45,432 nt of DNA from Monosiga brevicollis MX1 (GCF_000002865.3 NW_001865054.1:217043-262474), one strand, 5' to 3'; counted from the stretch's first letter, positions 24,101-34,532 are shown. Program-made: numbers and translations. The notes: generated from the sequence alone by a model not told the origin.

Positions 24101-25154
24101 GCTTGGATGACTCTCAGCCTCCCACAGCCAGCAAAAGTGCGCCAGGCTCAGCTCACCTTTGATACTGGTTCGTATACCTTCCCGACGTGAGCAATGGCGT
24201 GATTCCCAAGTCAGCTTGGATGCAGCTTGAATGCACTTACCACCCACAATGTCTCGACTAGGCATGCATCGACTGCTGACCTTTGCAGTGCGCGACTATC
24301 GCTTTGGTATTTGGAAGGCCCAGCCCGAGACTGTCCGGGACTACACCATTGAGGGCCTGGTGGAAGGTCAATGGCAGCTTTTGTGCAATATTACCGGCAA
24401 CTATCAGCGCCGTCGCGTGCATTCGCTGCCATGCTCACCCATCCATCCGGACCCCGGCACACCGAGTGGTGGTGGCAGCTCGCCGCTGCCTCCAGCCTCA
24501 GCTGCAGACGTTCGAGCTTCGACTTGCGACCCCTCTGCCCCCTCACAATTGTGGACGCTCAATGCGCATGGTCAGCTCCAAAACCTGCAAGGAGCCCAGC
24601 TTTGCCTCACCTTCAGCAACAGCTCGGCTGCCTATCAGGCACACGGCAATGCAATACAGGTGGCGCCATGTGCCACAGCACCGACGTGGCGCCTGGACCC
24701 CACACTAATCAACGGTACCACTGTGCGGCTCGAATCAAGCGTACCCTGTATCGACTATCAGGGAGAATGTCAGTGTGCCAAGTTTGTGGCGTCAAACCAC
24801 GAGGTTCAAGAGGGCGCTGGTGTAGAGCTGTGGAGCTGTACTGACATGGGCTCGGAGGGCACGTGGACCTTTCTACAAAAGTCCAGCAAAAACAACGCCT
24901 TCATGATCGCGACAGGTGGCTATTGCTTGGACCACCAAACGCCGTTTGCCAGCTCGGCCTATGCGGCTCACCGCAATCAAGCGCAAACCGCAGCAGATGC
25001 CCTGGGTCTTCAAAACAGCGCCACGGCCTATTCAGACATACGCATCAACGTGACGGCCACCAACGGCATTGACCGTGCCCACATCCTCGAAGTGCGCCTT
25101 TATGACGAGGAGGGACAAAAGCCTTTTCCTCGCTATGGCGGGACGTCATTCTAA
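21150..25154 (+). CDS. Secreted FAD-dependent oxidoreductase with C-terminal ricin-B-like lectin domain
   Basis: Predicted exons: 21150-21255, 21537-21679, 21756-21855, 21967-22105, 22167-22275, 22383-22488, 22576-22715, 22807-23086, 23183-23226, 23330-23522, 23647-23714, 23834-24167, 24262-25154; all phases agree, about 884 residues. A signal peptide (LPVLALLVWASLVALAHA) precedes the FAD-binding strand DVVVAGGGSSGVSAA and the flavin motif GGNAGSEIKL. DASGDGRLGA, CKREGRRF and NLFFAGRLGSFSH are typical of the FAD_oxidored family (Pfam PF12831). A beta-sandwich-like segment after about residue 580 (LTFAVRDYRFGIW) follows. The last 220 residues, Cys-rich with SQLWTLNAHGQLQN and TWTFLQ, look like a ricin-type beta-trefoil carbohydrate-binding domain. 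Several N-x-S/T sites fit an extracellular protein, perhaps acting on polysaccharide from prey bacteria (inference). The exon 13 start has an alternative in-frame AG at 24288. Confidence 0.85.
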
Positions 25155-25965
25155 CACGAGCCCACATGGTCTACCTTGGGGAGGACGATAGACATATTCT
25201 TCAAAGGGCATATGAGCTACGTTGCGCGTGTGGCTGTAACAATGCGAGCGCACGTCACCATACTGGAGAAAACAATCAATTTGGAAGAGCACGAACCGGA
25301 ACCGGATTGTCGTGTGGGTGGTGTGGCTGTGATTTGCAAGTTGACACGTTGACAGGCCTTGATTTGCTCGAGTCCCGCCCCGCCCCGGCAGCTGTAAATT
25401 ACCAATCAAAACACGTCTGCTGTCTGCGATCTTGGCACGTTTCCAGACCACAATAAACACATGGCCGGTCCTTCCCATCCCCCTTGAACCCGGCTGCTCA
25501 GCCATGTCCCCCTACATCGCATCGGCACGTCGACCCATGGCGCGACAAATTCTGCTTTTCCCGCCCAACAGCCGTCGTCATAGGTACATTCAAACTGTAC
25601 TTGTTGTCATACTTTATGGGAAAACCCTGCTCGCTGTCCTTGGCTCTCTCTCTCAAACTTCCTCTCTCTCTCTCTCTCTCTGTCAAACTTTCTCTCTAAT
25701 GTGTGTCATTCACTGTTTTGGGGGTTTTGTTGGGGGTGGGGGAGAAAGACATGAGCAGACTGGGACGGTCTGAACGGACGTTGGTGTCAGCTCGGAGAGG
25801 CAGCAGGCGCAGAGACGTGCAGAAGAGTACATGTAGGGTTGCCTTGGACCTGGATTGCTGAGCTGAGCGCTGTCTGGCTGTGGCACGCTGGCACACAAAG
25901 AAACACGTTGGTCAGAACCATTCAGGTTTAGCCCCGCCGTGGAAGCACGACCCCACAACGAGAGC
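25155..25965. other. Intergenic between the FAD-lectin gene and INPP5A
   Basis: About 810 bases between two plus-strand genes. It has a CT-rich simple repeat at about 25640-25697 and a G-rich stretch at 25719-25744. No exon was identified. The INPP5A promoter should be at its right end. Confidence 0.45.
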
Positions 25966-27639
25966 ATGGCAGCAGCTCCTTCCCGTGCGCTCCTGATCTC
26001 AGCCAACGTGGGCACCCTCTTCGAGGAGTATCAGGCACTGGCTGAGACATGGCTCTCCGCCATCGCAAAGGTGAGCCAAAAACGATCCAATCTCGCCCAT
26101 ACGCCCGATCCCAACGCTCATATGCGTCCCTTTGGTGCATGCCAGGCCATTGAGGCAGCCAATCCAGGTTTTGTGGCCCTCCATATGCAGGAGCTGGGTG
26201 GGAAAGCATACCAAGATGGAATTGCCAACGTTGATAACTTTGCCCAGTCCGTGACAGCGTTCACTTCCCACTTGACAGCTTTCTTCCTCTCGCTCTCTCT
26301 CTACCCCTGGTCTCTTAACTCACCGGTTGCTGCCGCAGGGTCTTGCTCGAACACTTGCCGCCGGGCATGTTTGACCGAAGCCTTGCCATTCTGGACGATA
26401 GCGGCCAGTCTCCCTCCTTCACGGTATTAAATGTGCAAGCCCGGGATGAAACACGCATTGCAACAGACGGATTGATTGTCTTGGGTTCCCAGCTGACACT
26501 TTTGCCTTGCCCGCGTTTCTAACGCTTAGGCACTTGGATCAATCTATCTAATTGCACCGACAATTTCCGCAACTATTTTTGACCACGACTCGAACACTTA
26601 TGAGCCGGTTGAGGGCCATGTCGTTCATCTTTCCAGCACGGCTGCTTCCAAGACGAGCCAATTCCGACGCAGCCGCTTTGCAGACAATGCCTACCCAATT
26701 GTGAGCCCTGCCCGTCCTTTTCCTCCTGACATCGAGTCTTTCCACCCTTGCTCTTCGCATGTGCCCAATCAGGGACGAAAAAATGCACTCATCAATATTC
26801 CTTTTCTCAAACGTAGCCATGGACACGAAAGGGCTTTTCCATCACGCGCTGGCGCTTGAATGAGCAACCCACGGCCTTCATCAACAGCCACCTTTTTCAT
26901 GATGCAAGCAATATGACAGCCCTCAAGACTTCGCCGTCGCAGTATGCTTTGTGTCGTCAGCAGGCGCTGCAATACACCGTCGATGCGATCACACAACCAG
27001 ATGAAGACACCTTCCTGTTTGGTGATCTTAATTTTCGACTTGCCCTCAAGGACGCCCTGCCGGTAAGCGCCTCTGCCTTTGGCTCAACCTTTCCCCAGCC
27101 GCCTTGCACCACTTGAAGTTGCCGTCTTGGGCGTTTGCCTGACACGCGGTGATGTCTTCCCTTGCTTCCACCCCCCCCCCCCCATCGTGCTTTTGACTGA
27201 GCCGCAGGTCTTGGCACAACGGTTGAAGTGCGTCGAGAAGAAGGTGGATGTCGCTGACGGTGGCGAGAAATCAGTCGTGCTGCGCGATGCCAATGGCGAC
27301 GATTGCCTCTGTGTGACTGCCAAGTCCTTCCTTCTCAAAGACAAAGAGCGCATTTTTTATGAAGAGAGAGGCGAGTCCATGCGCCCATTTGATGTTGAGG
27401 GCACCATGCTGCCCTCGGGCTACACAGAATGCCCCATCACATTCCCTCCAACCTACCCATACCAAGAGGACTTGGCCCGACCCTGTGAGTTCCTGGAGAA
27501 GCGCTGTCCCGCTTGGTGTGATCGAATCATCATGTCCAGTGAAGCAGAGACCCGGGCCATTTCGGCCTCCTATGGCGTAATAGGCCTGGATGTATGCATG
27601 GGGGATCACAAGCCCGTTATGCTTACCATTCAGCTATAA
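25966..27639 (+). CDS. INPP5A: Inositol polyphosphate 5-phosphatase type I (INPP5A)
   Basis: Predicted exons 25966-26070, 26146-26246, 26339-26423, 26530-26700, 26817-27062 and 27208-27639 give 379 residues (human about 412). It removes the 5-phosphate of Ins(1,4,5)P3 and Ins(1,3,4,5)P4, ending calcium signals. The alignment runs the full length: LLISANVGTLF, ALHMQELGGKAYQDG, ALGSIYLIAP, RKGFSITRW, HLFHDASN, the catalytic FGDLNFRL, then FPPTYPY, RCPAWCDRI and MGDHKPV. All signature residues of the 5-phosphatase fold are present. The protein stops at VMLTIQL, without the C-terminal CaaX box that prenylates and membrane-anchors the animal enzyme. Exon 2 uses an unusual donor (GTCCGT). A run of about 13 C residues ends the intron before the last exon (27171-27183). 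Confidence 0.93.
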
Positions 27640-28208
27640 AGCAGGACCCTCAAGTCTGATTTCAATTACCTTTCGAGTCTATCCAACGGCCGTCAACGCG
27701 TCTGTGATTGGTTTGAGCGGCGTCATTTCAGTTTCCATGCTGCTGTAAGCAGTCTTTGCTATGATCAAGTCGTGCTCAGAACTAGAAAGCTTGGCGACTA
27801 GAGCCATGCATGTTGTTTCCAAAGTGAGCTCAAACTTGGGCCATGAGTCGGCCCGCCAGTGGCCCAGAATTGAAAACAATGTCATGGGTGTTTTTGTTTT
27901 CGGTTACACACGCATTTGATGGGAAAACGACTCATGTGTGGACATCAATTTGGTGGTAACCATCGGGCGACGCAGGGGACACTATTCAACTTTCTCGACA
28001 TCATTGAGGACGACAGACGCATAACTTTGAGATTTTTCAAAGCTGACGGACTTGTGCCGGACAACTTGGCCAAGTCAGACTCATCTAAAGAAGAGACCAC
28101 GGATAACATGCAAAAGAGAAGAACACAAAGAAGAGAGGGGCACACTGCGCGCGTGTGCGGGGCTTGCGGGAACATTGATGCGAGAGCACCAGCCCTACAA
28201 TGTGCACT
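27640..28208. other. Tail-to-tail intergenic region
   Basis: About 570 bases between the INPP5A stop and the stop of the minus-strand coiled-coil gene. A 68-codon minus-strand frame (27679-27885) has no splice-supported extension or recognisable domain and is not called. Nothing else was seen. Confidence 0.4.
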
Positions 28209-30301
28209 TCATTGACTCAGATGGGCGATGACAGCACGCAAAGCCCCGCCCAAGTCATTACGGTCCAAAAAAGGGCGATATTGCTGCTTTATGGTGCTGT
28301 CTGAGCCGTTAAGCTGAGAGGGGAGAGAAGAAGAGCGATGAGTCTCGGGTCCTGCAAGGAACGGACAATGAGAGATCACCACTTGCTGAGCAGCATGTCT
28401 TACCAAAATTTGCTGCACTTGGCCCCCTTGGCGAATCAAAGCCACGTGGTGGCGCTGGGTGCCCACGGTGATGCGCAGGTCCAAGCACTGCTCATCCTCC
28501 CGCTGCCAAGCCCAGTCCATCATGGGAAAGCGTCAGTGGGTGAAAGCGCGCGATAAAAGGCATGGAACAAGCTTGGGCCTGACGATCAAAGGGCGTGAAA
28601 TTTGCACGACCAACACACCTCGATTTCAATGCCACTGAGGACTTGCTGTAACGCAAGCTGCGCACTTTGCTCGGCGATGGCTTCGCGGACGGCTTGCCGG
28701 TCGTCATTCTGCTCGCTGGCCATTTCAGCTACGATGATGGAAAGGAGGAGGCCCCACATGGATGTGTTGTGTTATCCCCAAATTGAAAAGTAAGTGCTTG
28801 GCATCCAACCGTGCCACTGTTCAGCACCATAGGCGGCATTAACGAACCTTGCAATTGCTCGCATTCGCTGTGCAAGTTTGCCAGCCGGTTTTCTGTGGCA
28901 CTCGTAGTTTCTTTGAGCTGCGCATGTCGTTGTTCAAGCTGGACCAATTCCTGCTCATGGGCCATGACCTCATCCTCAAGCATGGCCAGCTCAGCCTGGC
29001 ATCGATCATTCAACACAGGGTGTTGTACCATGAGACAATAGACCGGTCTGAGAGATGCCAACACTCTTTGGGAACAGACAAATGGATGGGCTTCATGAAG
29101 TCCTCAGTCTCTTCTGATGACGTTAAATTTGGAAAAAAAAAGCCTACCTCCAGGTCTGTTGTTGCGTCGACACCCTGCAGCTGAGCTGTCTGTGCTGCAT
29201 GCTGCTCATACACTTCTTGATACTTGGTATTCTCGGCGCTCACCATTCGTAGCAGCTCTGTGCACTCCCGCGCCAGAGTCTACGGGCGCAAACCAGCCGA
29301 ACAAGTTTGTCATATTGGTAGAAACACCCGGCAGGACCTCAAGCGGAGCAAGAAATTTTTTTTAAGAAAAATACCAAGCACTTGTACCTACACCAATGGT
29401 TTGTCGATTCTCAATGCTAGACTCGGCAATTTGTGCAATCCTGTCATGTTGTTTCTGGGCCTCCTCCTGAATGGCCTTGAGCTGCGCGCGAGCCGAAGCC
29501 ATGGCAGCATCTGCAAGCAGCAGTCGACATACACAGAGAAGTCAGGCTGACTCGAACATATTCAAGACGCAGACGGCTTGTGCTGAAAGCAAGGCCGCAC
29601 CCGTTACTGCCGCTGCGGGCTCTTCCGCTGCCTCAGGATCCCATTGTGCCACCTAACCGTTGAAGCAGGCAGGGTAAGTCCGCCAAAAACTTTCAAGAGA
29701 ACAACAAGCTTTGCGCACAACAAAAAAAAAAAGAAAAAAAGAACACCGATTCAAAGGCAAGGACACTTTATGTGTGGACAACACAACATGACATGACGAG
29801 CCTCGAGTGTGACAGCATGTTGATCAGAACTCGGTCGCTTGGGCCTGCCAGCGCAACAATGAACCCTTGTACGATACTCACACGCTGGATAAACTCAAGC
29901 TGACTAGCCACTTGCACGTAATTGAATTCGAGTTTCTCAAATTGTTTCTACTCAGCACCGCACAGATTCAATCAGATGTTACTGATGCACACGAGGCGGC
30001 TGTTTGCACACTGCTTCTTTTTTCCAAACCCAATCGCTGAGACACGGTGCCGACGCAAAGACACTCTCACCTTGGCAGCCTCAAGTTCAAGACCGAGATC
30101 GTTTTGAATGCCATCACTAGGTAGCCGATCCAGGTTCCATTGCTGTGCTGACACGTTCTTTTTTTCCACCACCCTGAGGAAGTGATATGGCTGAGTGACA
30201 CGAATCTCAAGTCTGAACGGCTCGAACGAGCAAGCAAGCACCCATTAAGCTTACTCTTGGAAGTTGGCAATTTGCCGCTCTGACAAGGGGTGCATTGCCA
30301 T
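28209..30301 (-). CDS. Unrecognised coiled-coil protein, possibly kinetochore-type
   Basis: Ten predicted exons with fully consistent phases: 30301-30255, 30173-30071, 29947-29882, 29652-29601, 29510-29394, 29257-29148, 28995-28848, 28728-28619, 28502-28404, 28313-28209; 318 residues. The N terminus (MAMHPLSERQIANFQEVVEK) is short and helical. Residues about 35-240 are heptad-rich, Glu/Gln/Ala-rich coiled coil (for example AELAMLEDEVMAHEQELVQL). The last 70 or so residues are not coiled coil; they contain strand-like stretches (CLDLRITVGTQRHHVALIR) and a terminal helix (DLGGALRAVIAHLSQ). That order, a long coil then a small alpha/beta cap, is reminiscent of RWD-capped kinetochore proteins such as Spc24/Spc25 or Sos7/Zwint types, but no family motif was recognised, so this is only an idea. 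Confidence 0.65.
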
Positions 30302-30573
30302 GGTGCCCGGGTCAACTTGAACCCGAGTATAATCTGGCCCGTCCTCTTGCACCCTGTTGGCTGTGATCTTTCAAGGGTCTCGGAGACAATCACTGCTTCG
30401 TGCAAGCTTCGGACCCCCCGAAAAAAAAAATGGCGAGTCGAGAAAATATGATGACAAATTCAAAATTTGGCGGGTTATTGGTCCATTTTTCACTGCTTTC
30501 GCGGTTTTTTTCCGCTCATCGAGTTGACGCCGTAAAATCGTCGTGTCGTGAAAGGGGATCGTGGTCAGCCGAC
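30302..30573. promoter_or_regulatory. Compact bidirectional promoter, coiled-coil gene and CSN8
   Basis: Only about 270 bases separate two divergent start codons. It includes an A-run at 30421-30430. Two promoters must share this space. Confidence 0.55.
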
Positions 30574-31671
30574 ATGGCTGTTCCAGTGGAGGAAGACACC
30601 ATCAAGGCATTCTTGGCCGAAGGCAACCACGACGCCTTGTGTGCACATTTGCAGCTTGCAGCTTTACAGGTTGATTCGCAATCGTTCCGGCCCCAAGTTT
30701 GGTCATGTGTTGTCGGAACACTCACCTCCAGATGTTGACGTAGACGCCTGCACCGCTAGTATCAGCGCTGAGCATTGCTGCGTTTCTCCTCAAGCATGAC
30801 TTGTAAGAATTCGCATAGGAGTGACATTGTCTTGTCGCTGATCCTACCCCCGTAGGCTCAGGCGGGCACGGTTCGGGTACAAGAATCAACATCTCACTGG
30901 ACCTGTGTGCAGGAATAGTGCTCGATTTGCGTGGAAGCGAGCACAGACGCGTTTTCCCGACCACATCGAGGAGGCCAGTGCAGTGTGGGAGTTAGGCCGA
31001 GCCATGTGGCAGCAAAACCCCATAGCCCACATGGTCACCGCAGGGACCTGGTCCCCAGTGCTTCACCTGGTTGTGAATGAACTAGCAGGTAGGTATTCAA
31101 GCATATCTTCCACCCAACGGACTATCTTGGCGCTTACCCCTGTGTCTGCTATTTTCCTGCTCTGGAATTCCGGTTGATGCATGCTCTGACACCTGGTTGC
31201 TGATGCCTCGAATAGTCACATATCTTCGCCACACACTGGAACGGGTTGAACAGGCGTACAGCAGTATTACACTCGAACGGCTCTGCGAATTCACGGGCAC
31301 TTCTGCAGCAGAGCTGCAGATGGGTATGCGGCTGCTTCTACCTCTTGCCCGCAGTGCTGATTGAATAGCGATGGCAATGGCAGTTTCTCACCTCCGTCGG
31401 CCCATAGAGCTTGAAGGCCGTCGTGGCTGGTCCTTTGATGAGAAGCTGCAAGCCTACCACATTGTCACACCCCCGACAGGTGTGCTTCTCGCCCATATTC
31501 TCCCGCCTTGCTGCATTCCAAGTTCAAAGGGCCACGTGTTAGCGTGGCCTCGTACCTCATTGAAGTGGATGCCTTTGGTACTTGGTCACAGAACAACGGG
31601 TTTCCGGCCATGCCCAAAGCATTGCCAACTTGGGCAGTGTTGTGAGCACGCTTGACCTGGCGCGTGCGTAG
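30574..31671 (+). CDS. COPS8: COP9 signalosome subunit 8
   Basis: Predicted exons 30574-30640, 30760-30802, 30913-31088, 31216-31323, 31369-31479 and 31592-31671 give 194 residues (human 209). CSN8 is the smallest PCI-domain subunit of the COP9 signalosome, which deneddylates cullin-RING ubiquitin ligases. Helical PCI-type sequence is visible: ALSIAAFLLKHDLNSARFAW, then WKRAQTRFPD, matching the CSN8/PSMD8/eIF3k family signature around N-x-A-R-x-x-W-K-R; VWELGRAMWQQNP and LERLCEFTGTSAAELQM (winged-helix part) follow. The end, EQRVSGHAQSIANLGSVVST, parallels the C-terminal helix of human CSN8. One intron is only 45 nt (31324-31368). PSMD8 was considered but is longer. Exon 1 to 2 splicing is the least certain step. 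Confidence 0.85.
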
Positions 31672-31983
31672 CTATGCTGACTCTTCTACTGCAATGCTCC
31701 TCGCTGAGGCTTGGCCCTTGGTTGGGTCTAGTCTGCAAGACAGCGCTCTGTAGCCTTTGCATGTCTCGTGTGCTCTCGCCCCCCTGTTTTCTAAGCAAAA
31801 ATATTGATGATTGTCTAGCCCGTGGGGTTGCCAGGGTTGTGGGTTATGTTTATCCTTGGCTGATTTGAAATCAAACAATTACGTCGGCTCATTTCGCTCT
31901 TCTAAATTCGGGAAAGGAAGGTGGGGTCATGTAATACAGAGGAATACATAAGACAGCGCATACCGAGGGTGGCATAGTTGTGA
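31672..31983. other. Tail-to-tail intergenic region
   Basis: About 310 bases between the CSN8 stop and the stop of the next minus-strand gene. Nothing identifiable apart from presumed transcript 3' ends. Confidence 0.4.
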
Positions 31984-33125
31984 TCAGTCCATAGCATTGC
32001 TTTGCTGTGACGAAAACTCTTGCTCAAGGATGCGACGATGTTGCTCGCGCAAAGATTTAACCTGCGCAAGGCGCGCTTGTTGCTGGTTGATTTGATGGTA
32101 GGCGCGCGCTCGATGACGCTCCTGCTCTGCAGCCCGTTGGCTGCGATGAGTCACGCCGGCATGTGCTGTAAGATGTGTCAACGTTGTCATGGCTTTTTCA
32201 TGGACAACTTGTGCAACACCTACCGACACTCGAGCACAAATCGTGCCTGCCGTTGGCGATCTGCTGCCGAAAGATCGTCCAGCATACTATCCATTCCACA
32301 CAAACACATGCCACCAGAACATGTTGAGCATGGCAGTTGCTCCTGTATCAAAAAATCAACCCCAGTCACGTATGTCACGTGTCGCGCGAGTTGAAACCTG
32401 CAACTCACTCAGACACTAGATAATGCCGCTTCGGCTGTGACAGGGCACTGGTAGCCCGAGCTGGTTCTATGCGTGGAGCACAGTCCGTGTGAGTTGGCGC
32501 CCCAGCTGGACTGTGAGGCCTAGGGTAGACGAGCCTTCTTACCATGATGTTGTGTGCCAACCGGTGACAAGCGCTCGGCATTCAAAGAACTCGTGTCAAG
32601 CTCTTCAAACGCCGGCTCGCCTTGCGCCGAGGCAGCAGGGGTCGTGGCTCTGCTGGGCGTGTTGCTTATAATGGACAGCCCGCTAGAGTCGTTCAATGGC
32701 TCTGTTGTTGGCTCTTCGCGCGTGCCTTGGCTCGAATTGCTGCGCCAAAAGTGCTGGAAGCCATCATCGTTCTCATCCAGCACGACCCTTCGAGACAACA
32801 AAAGCTGACTGTGGGTAACAAGGAAGGAATGGGGAGCAGATGCGCGACAAGAGTATTGTGGTCAAAGATTGAATAGCATTCACGACCGTCTGTGTTGGCC
32901 TTCAAAAGGGAGGAGGCCACGAGGAGAAGACCATGAGGAGAGGAGGGCGTACGTGGCGGTTGCTTTGTCGGAGCCTCGTTGCTCCGCGCGCTCTGACAGC
33001 GTCTAGGTGCGATGCAATGCATGCTGAATGAGATTGGGCAGAGCACAAGAGTGCAGAGAGGGAGGGTGCATGTCGTCTGGATTTGAAACGCACGGGCTGC
33101 TCATTGCGACCGACATCAAGCGCAT
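31984..33125 (-). CDS. Small coiled-coil protein, unrecognised
   Basis: Predicted exons 33125-33090, 33002-32953, 32808-32543, 32466-32409, 32286-32224 and 32140-31984, with consistent phases, give about 209 residues. The middle is Ser/Thr/Pro-rich and probably disordered (SIISNTPSRATTPAASAQGE), preceded by a compact acidic-aromatic motif, DENDDGFQHFWRS. The C-terminal third is basic, Gln/Arg-rich coiled coil (RHRARAYHQINQQQARLAQV) ending SQQSNAMD. No family was recognised; the composition would suit a centrosomal or ciliary scaffold, but that is only an impression. The first coding exon is tiny (9-12 codons) and overlaps the 5' flank of a possible plus-strand gene, so the start is uncertain. 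Confidence 0.55.
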
Positions 33126-33148
33126 GGCGATCACCCGCGCCGCAATGG

Positions 33149-33438
33149 ATGGCCTATGAACAGATGCAGCAGAGCCGAATGGCCCACGAGGACATGCATA
33201 TTGAGCATGGGCTCAGAGCACTTTTGAGTCGTCAACAGCAGGTGCACGAGCGACGCCTCGAAGCACTGCATACCGTGGCTAATCGGCCAGGCAAGCACGT
33301 GGGCGCCAGTTGCTGTACGCCAGCAAGGCTAGCATGATGCGCAGCATGGGCGTTGATCATGCCCGTCTGAAACGTGCGCACGGCTTGTACACGGGCTTTC
33401 ACGCCTATCCCCAGCCAGCCAAAGCCACGATGTTTTGA
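33149..33438 (+). CDS. Possible small helical protein, weak model
   Basis: A frame from ATG 33149 to 33274 encodes a charged helix (MAHEDMHIEHGLRALLSRQQ, then VHERRLEALHT). A second frame from 33310 to the stop at 33436-33438 continues with LLYASKASMMRSMGVDHARL and ends YPQPAKATMF. Joining them needs an intron of only 35 nt (33275-33309, GT...AG, phase 0), shorter than any other intron here. The result, about 84 residues, resembles small ciliary microtubule-associated proteins in style only. The opposite strand also stays open across this stretch, so coding strand is not certain. Confidence 0.3.
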
Positions 33439-34260
33439 TCGAAAGCTGGCAGTGAGCTCAGTCTTTCCCGAAACAAAGACCACACCGCAGTTTACAATCC
33501 AAGCCCGGTCTGCACCAGGACAACTTACGCTGGCGAACGTGACGGACGTGAGCTTGACGAGCTGCCACCTGGGCCTGCACGAGTGCTGCGTGTGCGTGCG
33601 CCGCATCCTGTCCCGTCAAGCACAAATAATAGAATCAAGCATTCAGCACAAAAGCAAGCCGTGAGCAACAGCCCGATGGCTGGACCCTGGGTGGCAACAC
33701 AAGCCGACCCGAGCACCCACGCACATAGGCATTCAGGCACTGATCTGTGGTGGCTGCCGTGGCTACGACGGGATTCTACCGGGCGTGACATTTGAGACAA
33801 TATTGAAACAAATTCCAGGCATTGATGCGTGATCTTATTCGATCAAAGGCCACACCGATCGCACCTGATAGTCGGGTGCATCACGCAAGACGAGTCGGCC
33901 GGTGGGCGTCAGTCCTTGGGTTGCTTGCAGCTCGCACAGGGGCCACCCGGCAGACAATATTTTCTTCTTCCGCCCAAACTCCATGGCATTCGCTTCCCAG
34001 CCCTAGCGCTCGATAACAAACTGTCTCTTGCTACTGATAGATTGCACACTCCTTCCGTGAATACCACACGCATGCGCATCCACTCGTCCAAGGTGCTTCT
34101 CGTCGCAGGCAGATTCGACCGCCCGAAAAAAAATTTCAACCGTTGGAACTGTTGGAGAAATTTGGAAAATAATCTCATCTGACATTCTGACATGCTTTGT
34201 AGTAGTAAAGTTATTGTGTAGTTTATGTATACATTTAGCAACGCAACCTCACGTGAAGTA
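33439..34260. other. Ambiguous stretch, no supported gene
   Basis: About 820 bases. A minus-strand frame starting at 34185 (MSDEIIFQISPTVPTVEIFF) is open for 60 codons and another lies at 33525-33606, but no phase-consistent chain with recognisable protein features could be built. Nothing further is called. Confidence 0.3.
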
Positions 34261-34332
34261 CCTCCCGTAGTGTAGCGGTTAGCACTTTGGACTTTGAATC
34301 CAACGTCCCGAGTTCGAATCTCGGCGGGAGGT
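34261..34332 (+). tRNA. tRNA-Gln (anticodon TTG), copy 1
   Basis: A 72-nt cloverleaf. Acceptor arm CCTCCCG pairs with CGGGAGG with discriminator T. The anticodon arm TTGGA-CTTTGAA-TCCAA exposes TTG, which reads CAA. The T arm CCGAG-TTCGAAT-CTCGG carries the B box, and TAGTGTAGCGGTTAGCA in the D arm the A box. No intron. A run of six T at about 34344-34349 fits an RNA polymerase III terminator. Confidence 0.98.
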
Positions 34333-34343
34333 CATTCGTTAAC

Positions 34344-34349
34344 TTTTTT
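34344..34349 (+). terminator. RNA polymerase III T-run after tRNA-Gln copy 1
   Basis: Six consecutive T residues 12 bases after the tRNA 3' end, the standard Pol III termination signal. Confidence 0.7.
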
Positions 34350-34460
34350 GTAGCGTTTGCTGTGTTTTTCTTACATTTTTAACTCGCTTCGACATCATTG
34401 ACTCCCTTTATATCAGGTATCTTTCGGAAATTTGCCTGACATTCGACCTTGGTTGAAGTA

Positions 34461-34532
34461 CCTCCCGTAGTGTAGCGGTTAGCACTTTGGACTTTGAATC
34501 CAACGTCCCGAGTTCGAATCTCGGCGGGAGGT
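34461..34532 (+). tRNA. tRNA-Gln (anticodon TTG), copy 2
   Basis: Identical over all 72 nt to the copy 200 bases upstream, including the same seven bases (TGAAGTA) immediately 5'. Downstream sequence differs, but again has T-runs (34545-34548 and six T at 34550-34555) suitable for RNA polymerase III termination. No intron. Confidence 0.98.

Noticed and set aside
27679-27885. 68-codon minus-strand frame between two converging genes
   Set aside because: No ATG context, domain, or phase-consistent partner exon; composition is not distinctive.
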